Positions 7,466-16,215 of a stretch of DNA of 33,523 nt are shown here, piece after piece. Origin of the DNA: Rubellimicrobium thermophilum DSM 16684. GTDB lineage: Bacteria; Pseudomonadota; Alphaproteobacteria; Rhodobacterales; Rhodobacteraceae. A model generated the notes under the pieces. The model did not search any database. It saw nothing but the letters and a program-made list of their open reading frames with translations, and had not been told where the DNA came from. The DNA lies in the NCBI RefSeq assembly GCF_000442315.1, contig NZ_KE557321.1:1-33523 (forward strand), read 5' to 3'. Both the position numbers and the translations under genes were made by a program. The number at the start of each line of letters is the position of its first letter. Positions within the stretch are counted from its first letter, which is position 1.

Positions 7466-9055
7466 TCAATCCTTCACCACCGATGCAAGATGCAGCAGGA
7501 AGGAGGGTTCGAGCCGGAAGTTCTTCACCCTGTCGCTGGTGACGGCATTCTGCTTCCAGTTGGCGACGAAGACCCATGGCGCATCGTCATGCACGATGGC
7601 CTGCATCTCCCTGTAGAGCTGTGCGCGCTCGGCCTGATCGGTGGAGGTGCGCGCCTGTTCCAGCAGCGCGTCCACCGTCGGGTTGGAGTAGTAGCCCGAG
7701 TTGAAGCCGCCCGTGTCGGGCCAGGCCTCGGTGCGCAGGGCCAGATAGGGCAGGGTGTCGGGGTCGTTGGTCATCCACGCCATTTCGGCCATGTCCGCCT
7801 TGCCCGCGAGGCCGGGGTTCACCTGTGCGAGGAAGGTGTTCCATTCGAAGGTCCGGATCTCCACGTCGAAGCCGACCGCCTCGAGATCGGCCTGAATGGC
7901 AGTGCCCATCGGCAGCGGGTCGAGCATGCCCGAGCCGCCTTCGGTGACGTAGAAGACAAGCCTGGCGCCCACCGCCCCCGCCTCTTCGATCAGCGCCCGA
8001 GCCCTCTCTGGATCGTAGGGGTAGGGCTCCAGCGTGTCGTCATGGGCCCAGTTGAAGGCCGGCGGGATGGGGCCGGCGGCCACCGTGGCCGTGCCCTCGA
8101 GCACGTCGTTGGCGATCGCCTCCTTGTTGATTGCGTAATTGGCCGCCTGGCGCACGCGCTTGTCGGCAAAGGGGCCTTCCTTGCAGTTCAGGATCAGGAA
8201 CCACAGATGCGGGCCGGCCTGCTCGACGATCGAGAAGCGTCCGTCCCGGAACTGTGCCAGCGAGGCGGGGGGCACCTCAACCATCAGGTCGATGCCGCCG
8301 GCCAGCATCTCGGCGACACGGGTGTTGGCATCGGTGATGGGACGGAAGATCACCGCCTCGGTTGCAGCCTTCTCGCCCCAGTAGTCGGGGTTGCGCTCGA
8401 TCACCACCGCCTCGTTGGAGCGCCATTCGACAAAGCGGAACGGCCCGGTGCCGACCGGGTTGCGGCCGAACTCATGGCCGTGCTGCCTCACGGCCTGGGG
8501 CGAGACGAGCAGACCGGTGGGATAGGCGAGGTTCGACAGGAAGGGCGCGTAGGGCTCCTTCAGCGTGAAGCGCACGCTGTGCGGATCGAGCGCTTCGATC
8601 CGTGCGACCGAGCCGAAGAAGAAGGCCAGCGGAAACGGGCCGGTGTCATGGTAGGGGTGGGTTTCATCGAGCATGCGGTCGAAGTTGAACTTCACCGCCT
8701 CGGCATCGAAGGGCGTGCCGTCATGAAAGCGCACATTCTCGCGCAGGGTGAAGGTATAGACGGTGCCGTCGTCGCTGATGGTCCAGTCGCTGGCGAGACC
8801 GGGTGCCACTTCGAGCGTGCCCGGCCGGTAGCGGGTCAGCCCCTCATAGAGATTGACGAGGATACGGAAGTCGTTGACCGCCGTGACGGCCGCCGGGTCA
8901 AGGGCCTTGGGCTCGGCGATCTGCCCGACCACCAGAACCCCCGGCGGCGTTGCGGCCTGGGCCCGACCCGGAACTGACCCCGTCACGGCAAGGGCGGCCA
9001 GGCTGCTCATGCCCGAGGCCAGAAAGCCTCGGCGCGTCGGATGGCGAAAGCTCAT
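7466..9055 (-). CDS. Periplasmic peptide-binding protein (SBP family 5, DppA/OppA type), Tat-exported
   Basis: A 529-residue substrate-binding protein, the normal family length. The N-terminus MSFRHPTRRGFLASGMSS has a twin-arginine motif (RR at 8-9) and a cleavage site after AQA at about residue 34, so export by Tat is likely. Family 5 hallmarks include LYEGLTRYRPGTLEVAPGLA then SDWTISDDGTVYTFTLRENV and RFHDGTPFDAEAVKFNFDR, NPVGTGPFRFVEW, RNPDYWG and DKRVRQAANYAINKEAI. It is the first gene of the minus-strand operon and is expected to deliver dipeptides or short oligopeptides, or possibly another ligand of this broad family, to the DppB/DppC permease. Confidence 0.95.
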   Translation of the reverse strand: MSFRHPTRRGFLASGMSSLAALAVTGSVPGRAQAATPPGVLVVGQIAEPKALDPAAVTAVNDFRILVNLYEGLTRYRPGTLEVAPGLASDWTISDDGTVYTFTLRENVRFHDGTPFDAEAVKFNFDRMLDETHPYHDTGPFPLAFFFGSVARIEALDPHSVRFTLKEPYAPFLSNLAYPTGLLVSPQAVRQHGHEFGRNPVGTGPFRFVEWRSNEAVVIERNPDYWGEKAATEAVIFRPITDANTRVAEMLAGGIDLMVEVPPASLAQFRDGRFSIVEQAGPHLWFLILNCKEGPFADKRVRQAANYAINKEAIANDVLEGTATVAAGPIPPAFNWAHDDTLEPYPYDPERARALIEEAGAVGARLVFYVTEGGSGMLDPLPMGTAIQADLEAVGFDVEIRTFEWNTFLAQVNPGLAGKADMAEMAWMTNDPDTLPYLALRTEAWPDTGGFNSGYYSNPTVDALLEQARTSTDQAERAQLYREMQAIVHDDAPWVFVANWKQNAVTSDRVKNFRLEPSFLLHLASVVKD

Positions 9056-9132
9056 CGGTCACGGTCTCCCTGTTGGGCATCCTTGGGGATGGGCGCTCGG
9101 TGGTGCCCGGTGGAGCGCGATGCCTTTGGGGT

Positions 9133-9178
9133 CAATTTATCATGATAAATTGTGTGCGTCAATTTATCATGATAATTC
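9133..9178. promoter_or_regulatory. Paired AT-rich palindromes: probable GntR operators in a divergent promoter
   Basis: CAATTTATCATGATAAATTG (9133-9152) is a perfect 20-bp palindrome. A second copy is perfect over TTATCATGATAA (9164-9175). The centres are 27 bp apart, and an 18-base direct repeat starting GTCAATTTATC covers both. In this GC-rich DNA such AT-rich symmetry is striking. On the minus strand TTGACG (9157-9162) and TAAATT (9134-9139) are 17 bp apart, a plausible promoter for the peptide operon with the first palindrome over its -10. The second palindrome is 18 bases from the start codon of the divergent DUF1028 gene, so one regulator could control both directions. Confidence 0.7.
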
Positions 9179-9196
9179 TGGGCAAGGAGGTGCGAG

Positions 9197-9865
9197 ATGA
9201 CCTTTTCCATTCTCGCCCATGACGCGCAGACGGGATCCATCGGGGGCGCGGCCGCGACAGGAAGCCTGTGCGTGGGCGGTTGGGTGCTGAGAGGCGCGCT
9301 CGGGGCGGGAATGTCCGCGAGCCAGGGTGCGGCCCCCTCCACGTTCTGGGGCGAGGATGTGCTGCATCTGATGCGCGAGGGTCTGTCTCCCCGGACGGCG
9401 ATCGAAAGGATCGTGCGTGCGGATCGCGGGCGCGACTGGCGCCAGCTCGCGGCGCTGTCGGACGCTGGCGAAGGGGCTGCCTTCACCGGTGCGAGAAACG
9501 GCGCGTTCAGGGGTCATGTCATCTTTGACGGTGGTGTCGCCGCGGGCAACCTGCTGACGGATGAGGGCGTGCTGTCAGCGCTCGTGGAAGGGTTCTGCAG
9601 CACGCGCGGATCCCTCGATGACCGTCTCATGCGGGCGCTCGAGGCCGCCGCGGAGGCGGGAGGCGATCAACGGGGTGTGCAGTCGGCCGCCCTGCTCGTC
9701 CTGAGCCCCGAGCAGCCGCCGCTCACGCTGCGCATCGATTTCCATCCCGACGATCCGCTGGGCGCGCTGCGTGATCTCCATCGTCGGGCCACGACGGGGG
9801 GGGACTATGCCGCCTGGCTGCGCCATGTGCCGGTGATCACCGACAGGGAGCGGACAGCCGAGTGA
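9197..9865 (+). CDS. DUF1028 family protein (putative Ntn-hydrolase fold)
   Basis: A 222-residue cytoplasmic protein. The start MTFSILAHDAQTGSIGGAAA, the glycine-rich GALGAGMSASQGAA segment, the middle HVIFDGGVAAGNLLTDEGVL, and AAAEAGGDQRGVQSAALLVL are hallmarks of DUF1028 (also seen fused to peptidoglycan-binding domains in some members). The family is described as having an Ntn-hydrolase-like fold; no substrate is established to my knowledge. A strong ribosome site (AAGGAGG) precedes the ATG. It diverges from a complete peptide ABC operon and shares its operator region, which suggests a role in processing the imported peptide or amide. Confidence 0.88.
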   Translation: MTFSILAHDAQTGSIGGAAATGSLCVGGWVLRGALGAGMSASQGAAPSTFWGEDVLHLMREGLSPRTAIERIVRADRGRDWRQLAALSDAGEGAAFTGARNGAFRGHVIFDGGVAAGNLLTDEGVLSALVEGFCSTRGSLDDRLMRALEAAAEAGGDQRGVQSAALLVLSPEQPPLTLRIDFHPDDPLGALRDLHRRATTGGDYAAWLRHVPVITDRERTAE

Positions 9866-9961
9866 TCGACCTTCCGTGCCGCAGGGTGCCGACGGGGCCG
9901 GTCATGGGGGTCCTGTCCGGGCCGACGGTCCAATGCGGGGCGAAGGGGCTGGGCGTCCGGG

Positions 9962-10696
9962 TCAGCGGGCCAGCCAGCCGCCATCGACATTCAGCACCGC
10001 GCCATGGATGTAGTTCGAGGCTGGTGCCGCCAGGAACACGGCCGTTTCGGCGATGTCCTCGGGGCGTCCCCAGCGCCCGGCCGGGATGCGCGCCAGGATC
10101 GCGGCATTGCGTTCGGGATCGGCGCGGAGGGCGGCGGTGTTGGCTGTCTCGATATAGCCGGGGGCGATGGCATTCACATTGATGCCGCGACCGGCCCATT
10201 CATTGGCCAGGATCCGGGTCAGGCCGGCGACCCCGTGCTTGGCGGCGGTGTAGCTGGCCACCCGGATGCCCCCCTGAAAGGACAGGAGCGAGGCGATGTT
10301 GATCACCTTGCCCCGGCCTCCGCGCGCCAGCACCGCGCGGGCAAAGGCCTGCGTTGTGAAGAACACCGCCTTGAGGTTCACATCCATGACCTCGTCCCAG
10401 TCCTGTTCCGTGACGTCGAGGCTGTCGGCACGGCGGATGATGCCGGCATTGTTGACCAGGATGTCCACGCGGCGCCCGGCAAAGATGTCGCGCGCCGCCA
10501 GGGGGTCGGACAGATCCAGCATCAGGGCCTCGCCCTGTGGGCCCAGGGCGGTCAGGGTTTCGGTCGCAGGGCGGCGCGAGGCGGCGATCACCCGTGCCCC
10601 GGCCCGTCCGAGGGCCAGGGCGATGGCCTGGCCGATCCCGGCATTGGCGCCGGTGACCAGCGCGGTCCTGCCATCCAGTCGGAAGGGGTGGGTCAT
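9962..10696 (-). CDS. kduD: 2-dehydro-3-deoxy-D-gluconate 5-dehydrogenase (SDR family)
   Basis: A 244-residue classical short-chain dehydrogenase. It has the cofactor motif TGANAGIG (15-22), NNAG (82-85), catalytic Ser136 (NIASLLSF), Tyr149 and Lys153 (YTAAKHG), and the C-terminus YIHGAVLNVDGGWLAR. The IRRADSLDVTEQDWDEVMDV and FQGGIRVASYTAAKHGV segments are characteristic of KduD, which reduces 2,5-diketo-3-deoxygluconate to 2-keto-3-deoxygluconate. Neighbouring KduI supplies the substrate. The start overlaps the stop of the upstream LacI gene as ATGA (10693-10696), so the two form one minus-strand operon. The products for the next steps (KdgK, KdgA) are not in the window. Confidence 0.9.
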   Translation of the reverse strand: MTHPFRLDGRTALVTGANAGIGQAIALALGRAGARVIAASRRPATETLTALGPQGEALMLDLSDPLAARDIFAGRRVDILVNNAGIIRRADSLDVTEQDWDEVMDVNLKAVFFTTQAFARAVLARGGRGKVINIASLLSFQGGIRVASYTAAKHGVAGLTRILANEWAGRGINVNAIAPGYIETANTAALRADPERNAAILARIPAGRWGRPEDIAETAVFLAAPASNYIHGAVLNVDGGWLAR

Positions 10697-11700
10697 GGGT
10701 CCTGCTCCGAAGGGGCCGGGCCTGTCGAGCCGCGCTCGACGATCCGGCAGGCCAGTTCGGCACGGCGCGGAGGCGCCTCGGGATGGGTCAGCACCTCGCG
10801 CAGCAGGTCGAGTGCGGCCGCGCCGATGGCCCGCATCGGGATCTCGACGGCGCTGAGCGGCGGGGACTGCAGCTCGCATTGCGGCAGACCGTCGAAGCCC
10901 ATGACGCTGACCTCTCCGGGAACCCGGATGCCCAGTTCGGCAAGGGCCACCAGGGCGCCGATGGCCAGGCTGTCGCCGGCGGCCAGGATGGCGGTGAAAT
11001 CGCGGGGGCCGCGTGCCAGGCGGGCCTTGAGGGCCGCGGCAGCCTGATCCGGGTGCCAGTCGTCCACCGCCTCGATCAGATCGGCGGCCAGTCCCTGTGC
11101 AGCCAGACGTTCGGCCCAGCCTTCCTGCCGACGTGCAATGGTGCGTCGGCCCGGACGGGTCAGGAACAGGATGCGCCGATGGCCCAGCGTGATCAGCCTT
11201 TCCGTGGCCAGTGCTGCCGCGGTGCGGTTGCAGGGCGCGACAGAGGACAGGCGCATCAGCGGATCGTCGGCATTGACCAGGATCACCGGCCGATCCTGAC
11301 GGGCTGCCGCATCGATCTGGGCATCGGATTCGGGGGTCAACAGCAGATAGCCCGCGGCATCCTCCTCCGGCCGGAAACTGTCGACAAAGGGCTGGTCGAT
11401 GGGGCGCATCTCGAGCGTCATGCCCAGCGCGGCGGCCCGCTCGCGCATGCCCTTGAGCACATGAAGGGTGAACTGGCTACGTGCGGCATCGATCAGCGCC
11501 GGGCGACTGGCCAGCAGGATGGCACGGCGCCCGGCCAGGGTGAGCGGCAGCGCATAGCCCAGGGCGGCGGCGGCCTCGCGCACGCGCCGACGCAGCTCGG
11601 GGCGAACGCCGGGCTGATCGGCCAGCACCCGGCTGACGGTGGCGACCGACACGCGGCAATGCTCGGCCAGGTCTTCCATCCGGACGCGTCTGCTTGTCAT
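10693..11700 (-). CDS. LacI-family transcriptional regulator of the uronide locus
   Basis: A 335-residue regulator of normal LacI length. Residues 8-28 form the helix-turn-helix (MEDLAEHCRVSVATVSRVLA), followed by the hinge region (RRRVREAAAALGYALPLTLA). The periplasmic-binding-protein-like core includes DAAGYLLLTPESDAQID, RLITLGHRRILFLTRPG and PGEVSVMGFDGLPQCELQSP. It lies back-to-back with the GH105 gene and is translationally coupled to kduD, so it probably represses the divergent kdu/GH105/transport operon. The inducer is likely a KduI/KduD pathway intermediate or the imported unsaturated saccharide; this is inference from context. Confidence 0.92.
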   Translation of the reverse strand: MTSRRVRMEDLAEHCRVSVATVSRVLADQPGVRPELRRRVREAAAALGYALPLTLAGRRAILLASRPALIDAARSQFTLHVLKGMRERAAALGMTLEMRPIDQPFVDSFRPEEDAAGYLLLTPESDAQIDAAARQDRPVILVNADDPLMRLSSVAPCNRTAAALATERLITLGHRRILFLTRPGRRTIARRQEGWAERLAAQGLAADLIEAVDDWHPDQAAAALKARLARGPRDFTAILAAGDSLAIGALVALAELGIRVPGEVSVMGFDGLPQCELQSPPLSAVEIPMRAIGAAALDLLREVLTHPEAPPRRAELACRIVERGSTGPAPSEQDP

Positions 11701-11785
11701 CGGCCCCTCGGCCCAGTCTCTGCAAAAAATTTTCAGTCATTGCAAGAAATACGTCAATTCGTAACGATAACGCAAGGAGAATGCA
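11701..11785. promoter_or_regulatory. Divergent promoter region between LacI and GH105 genes
   Basis: This 85-base AT-richer gap holds two direct repeats, TGCAAAAAAT (11721-11730) and TGCAAGAAAT (11741-11750), exactly 20 bp apart, and an AACGAT-containing stretch (CGTAACGATAACG, 11760-11772) like the TAACGAT core found at the second LacI locus. GCAAGGAGA before the ATG at 11786 is the ribosome site of the GH105 gene. Which element is the LacI operator cannot be decided by eye. Confidence 0.45.
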
Positions 11786-12859
11786 ATGACCGAAGACTCG
11801 CATCTGCGTGCCACCCTTGACCGGCTGGTCGCCGGCCTGACCGCGCTGCGCGACGAGGGGCGCTTCGAAGAGCCCAATCTCGATGGGAGCCGGGGCGATT
11901 ATATCAGCTTCCATGCCTGGGAATGGCCGCAGGGCGTGGGCCTCTATGGCCTGGTGCGGCTGTGGCAGGAGAACGGCGATGACAGGCTGCGCCGCCTGCT
12001 CGAGGACTGGTATGAGGCCCATCGGGCCCGCGGCCTGCCTCCGCTGAATGTCAACACCACCGCGCCGATGCTGGCCCTGACCCTGCTGTGGGCGCGCACC
12101 CGCGATCCGCGCTGGCGGTCCATGCTGCAGGACTGGGCCGAGCGACTGATGGACGAGGCGCCCCGCACCCCCGAAGGCGGCTTCCAGCACGATGTCTCGG
12201 ACCGGGTGAACGAAGGTGAGCTCTGGGACGACACCCTGTTCATGGTAGCGCTCTTCCTGGCCGCCTATGGCGAGGCCAGCGGCCAGCGCGTGCTGGTGGA
12301 TGAGGCCCAGCATCAGTTTCTCGTCCATGCGCGCTTCCTGGCCGACCCCGTCAGCGGCCTCTGGTTCCACGGCTGGAGCTTCTCGCGCCGCGACAATTTC
12401 GCCCGTGCCCGCTGGGCGCGCGGCAATGCCTGGATCACCGCGGGGCTGGCCGATCTGCCGGGACTCTGCACCCTCGATCCGGCAGTGGGTCGGTATCTCG
12501 ACGGGCTGCTTGCCGCGCAGATCGACGCCCTCCTGCCGCTGCAATGCGAGGACGGCGCCTGGCGCACCCTGCTCGACGATCCCGCCAGCTACAAGGAAAC
12601 ATCGGCCACTGCCGGTATCGCCTATGGTCTGATGAGGGCGGCCCGCACGGGTCGTGCCGGGGCCGCGGCGGCACGGGCCGGACAGCGCGGTCTGGCCTAT
12701 GTCCTTTCGCAGATCGGCCCCGATGGCGTGGTCGGCGGGGTCAGCTACGGCACCCGCATGGGCCATGATCTGCAATTCTACCGCGACATCCCGATCCAGC
12801 CCACCGGCTATGGCCAGGCGCTGGCGATCTTGTGCCTGACCGAAGGATTGGCCGCATGA
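11786..12859 (+). CDS. GH105 unsaturated uronyl hydrolase (YteR/YesR-like)
   Basis: A 357-residue (alpha/alpha)6-barrel enzyme that removes the unsaturated 4,5-uronic acid end left by polysaccharide lyases, such as unsaturated galacturonyl-rhamnose. Family motifs are HAWEWPQGVGLYGLVRLW, the probable catalytic Asp in GELWDDTLFMVALFL (about 148-149), GLWFHGWS (His about 195), ARWARGNAWITAGLADLP, and YKETSATAGIAYGLM. There is no signal peptide, so it acts in the cytoplasm on imported oligosaccharides. It is the first gene of the plus-strand operon and overlaps kduI as ATGA. The exact substrate (rhamnogalacturonan, ulvan or other uronide) cannot be read from sequence alone. Confidence 0.9.
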   Translation: MTEDSHLRATLDRLVAGLTALRDEGRFEEPNLDGSRGDYISFHAWEWPQGVGLYGLVRLWQENGDDRLRRLLEDWYEAHRARGLPPLNVNTTAPMLALTLLWARTRDPRWRSMLQDWAERLMDEAPRTPEGGFQHDVSDRVNEGELWDDTLFMVALFLAAYGEASGQRVLVDEAQHQFLVHARFLADPVSGLWFHGWSFSRRDNFARARWARGNAWITAGLADLPGLCTLDPAVGRYLDGLLAAQIDALLPLQCEDGAWRTLLDDPASYKETSATAGIAYGLMRAARTGRAGAAAARAGQRGLAYVLSQIGPDGVVGGVSYGTRMGHDLQFYRDIPIQPTGYGQALAILCLTEGLAA

Positions 12860-13698
12860 TCACATGGACGACCCGCCATGGCGCTTCGCCCGCCGCTATC
12901 GACCGGATGACCACGGCCGATCTGCGGGCCGAATATCTCGTCGAGTCGATCCTGGCTCACGGCGAGGCGCGCATGACCTATACCCATCTCGACCGGATGG
13001 TGCTGGGTGGCATCGTGCCGACCGGGCAGGCCATCGGCATCGGCGACGGCGCCCCTGTCGGCACGGCGCATCTGTTCGACGCGCGCGAAGGGGGCATCGC
13101 CAATCTGGGCCGGGCGGCAGGCCGCGTCACGGTGGACGGGCAGCGCTTCGACCTCGCCCCGCGCGATGTCCTCTATGTCGGACGGGGCGCGCGGCAGGTG
13201 GAACTGGCTTCGCAGGATCCCCGGAATCCTGCCCTGTTCTATCTCAATTCCGTGCCCGCAGGCATGAGCTACCCCCACCGCCTGATCACCCGGGATCAGG
13301 CCAAGGCCGTGCGCTTCGGCGAGGCGGCCCGCGCCAATCTGCGCACCTTGCGCATGTACATCCATCCCGAGGTGGCGCCCTCCTGCCTGCTCCTGATGGG
13401 CATCACCGATCTCGAGCCGGGCAGCGTCTGGAACACCATGCCCCCGCATCTGCATGAGCGGCGGATGGAAGCCTATCTCTATTTCGACATGGCCCCGCAG
13501 GATCGGGTGATCCATCTGATGGGGCGCCCCGACAACACCCGCCATCTGGTGGTGGGTTCGGGGGATGCGGTGCTGTCGCCCGCCTGGTCGATCCACATGG
13601 GCGCGGGCACCGGCCCCTACGCCTTTGTCTGGGGCATGACCGGCGAGAATCAGGTCTATCAGGATGTGGACCCGGTGCCGGTGGAGAACCTGCGATGA
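12856..13698 (+). CDS. kduI: 5-dehydro-4-deoxy-D-glucuronate isomerase
   Basis: A 280-residue cupin isomerase of normal length. KduI converts 5-keto-4-deoxyuronate (DKI) to 2,5-diketo-3-deoxygluconate. The zinc ligands are visible as His198, His200 and Glu205 in MPPHLHERRMEAYLYFD and His247 in SPAWSIHMGAGTGPYAFVWG. Other family motifs include MVLGGIVPTGQAIGIG and RLITRDQAKAVRFGE. The start at 12856 overlaps the GH105 stop (ATGA), and the stop overlaps the next gene (ATGA at 13695). Its direct substrate arises from the free unsaturated uronate released by the GH105 enzyme. Confidence 0.96.
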   Translation: MITWTTRHGASPAAIDRMTTADLRAEYLVESILAHGEARMTYTHLDRMVLGGIVPTGQAIGIGDGAPVGTAHLFDAREGGIANLGRAAGRVTVDGQRFDLAPRDVLYVGRGARQVELASQDPRNPALFYLNSVPAGMSYPHRLITRDQAKAVRFGEAARANLRTLRMYIHPEVAPSCLLLMGITDLEPGSVWNTMPPHLHERRMEAYLYFDMAPQDRVIHLMGRPDNTRHLVVGSGDAVLSPAWSIHMGAGTGPYAFVWGMTGENQVYQDVDPVPVENLR

Positions 13699-16215
13699 GC
13701 CGCCACGCGCGCCCCCTCTCTGCGGGCGAGGCTGTCACCTTGTGGCGGCATTCGACCGTGGTCGACGAACCCTTCGATGTGCAGGACCGCCCGATGCAGG
13801 GGGAAATGGATCCCTTCTTCTTCCTCACGAAGGAGAAGAACTACATCCCCCACGAATATCCCTGCCGGACCGAGTTCGCCGCGCGCTTCCGCGATCGCCG
13901 CCCCGAGGAGCGCGAGACCGGTCCGGCCGGGCGGGTCTGGCTCGGCTTCGGGTCGCCCCGGCTCGATCTTTCGGGCTTCTGGTTCCGCCCCACGCGCATC
14001 GCGGCGCGGGCCGAGACGCTGATCTGCACCGAGGCCGCCGGCCCGGCGCGGTTGCGCCTGACCACATGCGGAGGGGCGATCCTGCGCGTGAACGGGACCG
14101 AGGTCGTCTGGAACGCCCGCTATCTGCGCAACCTCGAGACCTCGACCGAAGCCGATGTCCTGCTGGCGGCCGGCGAGAACCGCATCGAGATTTTCTTCGA
14201 CGATCTGGCCGAACGCGACACGCGCTTCCTCGTCCAGCTCGATTATCTGGACGGCCCCGCCGCCCGACAGGCGATCGCGATCGACTGCGCTCCCGAACAG
14301 GCGGCCGCCATCGAGACGGCACTCGAGACGCTGCATTTTCCCCGTGCCACATATGACGGCATGGCGGTCGCGCTGCATCTGCCGCGGCCGCTCGGGATCG
14401 AGGCGGAGGCCGAGATCCGGATCGTGGGGGATTTCATGTCGCACGATCCCCCATCCGCCGATCCGCCGCTGTCTGTCGCCCGGGGCGACGCGCCTCGACA
14501 TCGGCCATGCGGATGACCTCCCCGCCGACTTCCGTCATGTGGAGCTTGCCCTGAGTGTGCCGGGCTTCTCGGCCAGCCGGGTCTTCGGAACCGAGATTGC
14601 GCATGCCCGCCGACAGGGGCCGGCCCCCGCCACGGCGGAGGCCCGCATCGCCGAGGCGCTGCAGGCCGTCGCCGAGGGGGGCGAGGCGGACACCGTCACC
14701 GCGCTGGCACGCCTGGCGCGGGGCGATCAGGGCGCCCGCACCCGCGCGATGATCGCCGCAGCCCTGGAACACATCGATGCCTGCTGGGACTGCGCCGATT
14801 TTGCGCTGGTGCCGCTGATCTGGTCGCGCATGCGCTGGCCGGCGCTTCTGGGAGAGGATCTCTGCACCCGCATCGACCGCACCATCCTCGGCTACCGCTA
14901 CTGGATGGACGAGCCGGGGAACGACGTGCAGTGGTATTTCTCGGAAAACCACGCCCTGCTGTTTCACACTGCCGCCCATCTGGCCGGCACGCTCCTGCCG
15001 GAGGCCACCTTCCGCCGTTCGGGCCGCAAGGGGCACGAACAGGCCCGGATCGGGGCCGAAAGGCTCGGGATATGGTTCGATCATTTCGAGGCCTGGGAAA
15101 TGGCCGAATTCAATTCGGCCCCCTATTTCCCGATCGACCTCAAGGGCCTGACGGCGATCTTCGCGCTCTCCCCCGATGCGGGGCTGCGCGCGCGCGCAGC
15201 CCGGGGCATCGCGCGGCTCATCGAACTGGTCGCCAATTCCGCCCATCGCGGCGTGCTGACCGCCGCCCAGGGACGGAGCTACGAACACACGCTGCGCGGC
15301 ACGAGCACGCTGGAGCTGTCCGCCATCGGCCGGCTTCTGTGGGGCACCGGCAGCTTCGGCGCGCGCTTCCATGCCACGCCGCAACTGGCGCTCTGCCTGC
15401 GCGATCATGGCCTGTCCCTGCCCGATCTGCGCGATCGCGCTGTCTGGACGGGTGAGACCGCGCAGGAATGGCGCTTTGCCCAGGGTCAGGGGCGCTTTGC
15501 CCGTCTCTACCATCACAAGACCGCCGATCACGCGATGGGCTCGGCCATGGCCTATCGCTGGGGCGAATGGGGCTATCAGGAAACGCTGCTCCATGCCCGG
15601 CTCGGGGATGATCCGGCGGCGCAGGTCTGGATCAACCATCCCGGCGAGGTGGTTCACTGCGGCTATGGACGGCCCTCCTACTGGGGCGGTTCGGCCAGCA
15701 TCCCGCGCGTGCAGCAGTATCGCGACCTCGCGCTGCTGCGCTTTGCGGGGGTCGCGCCGCAGCCCGATTTCACCCATGCATGGTTCCCGGTTGCGCATTT
15801 CGATGCCGTGCGGCTGGAGGGCAGACTGCCCTGGGCCGAGGCCGGCCAGGCCCATCTGATGCTTCGCGCTTCGGGGCCGCTCATGCTGCTCGAGCAGGGG
15901 CCGACCGCCGGTCAGGAACTGCGCCTTGCCGGGCGCGAGGGCTGGTGGCTTGTCCGCCTGGGTAGCCGGGCGCTGCATGGTGACGGGACCGCCTTTGCCG
16001 CGCGCTTCGGCGCGCTGGTCCCGCGCGAGGGGCCGGATGGCACCATCCTCATCGAGGATCCCGATTACGGACCGGTCGCGATGCATCCTGACGGATGCAT
16101 CAGCGCCGAGGGGCGCAGGCTCGACCCCGAGGAGACAACGGTGCGGGGCACGCGCATCGTCCTGCCGCGTGGCGCCCTGAAAGGCGGGCAGGACATCAGG
16201 GAGGATGTCGGATGA
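13695..16215 (+). pseudogene. Large unassigned carbohydrate-active protein, two-domain, frameshifted
   Basis: Two frames make one 839-residue protein if a single base is removed between 14448 and 14486 (a C5 run or the C3-G4 run). The N-terminal part (about 1-260) is rich in beta-strands and resembles a jelly-roll domain (LRLTTCGGAILRVNGTEVVW, ENRIEIFFDDLAERDTRFLV). The rest looks like an alpha-toroid enzyme with a C-terminal beta-domain: NDVQWYFSENHALLFHTAAH, FDHFEAWEMAEFNSAPYFPI, DLKGLTAIFALSPDAGLRAR, AAQGRSYEHTLRGTSTLELS and WINHPGEVVHCGYGRPSYWG. The overall look recalls heparinase II/III-like lyases and (alpha/alpha)6 hydrolases, but I cannot assign a CAZy family. No signal peptide is visible. 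ATGA overlaps on both sides place it firmly in the operon. It probably attacks a uronic-acid oligosaccharide in the cytoplasm. Confidence 0.8.

Noticed and set aside
5077..7542. 821-residue open frame on the plus strand
   Set aside because: It is antisense to the peptide permease and ATPase genes, is rich in His, Asp, Gln and Arg without domain motifs, and reflects the GC-rich codon pattern of the real genes.
9866..9961. Possible terminator between the DUF1028 gene and kduD
   Set aside because: The GC-rich gap has only weak, mismatched inverted repeats and no T-run.
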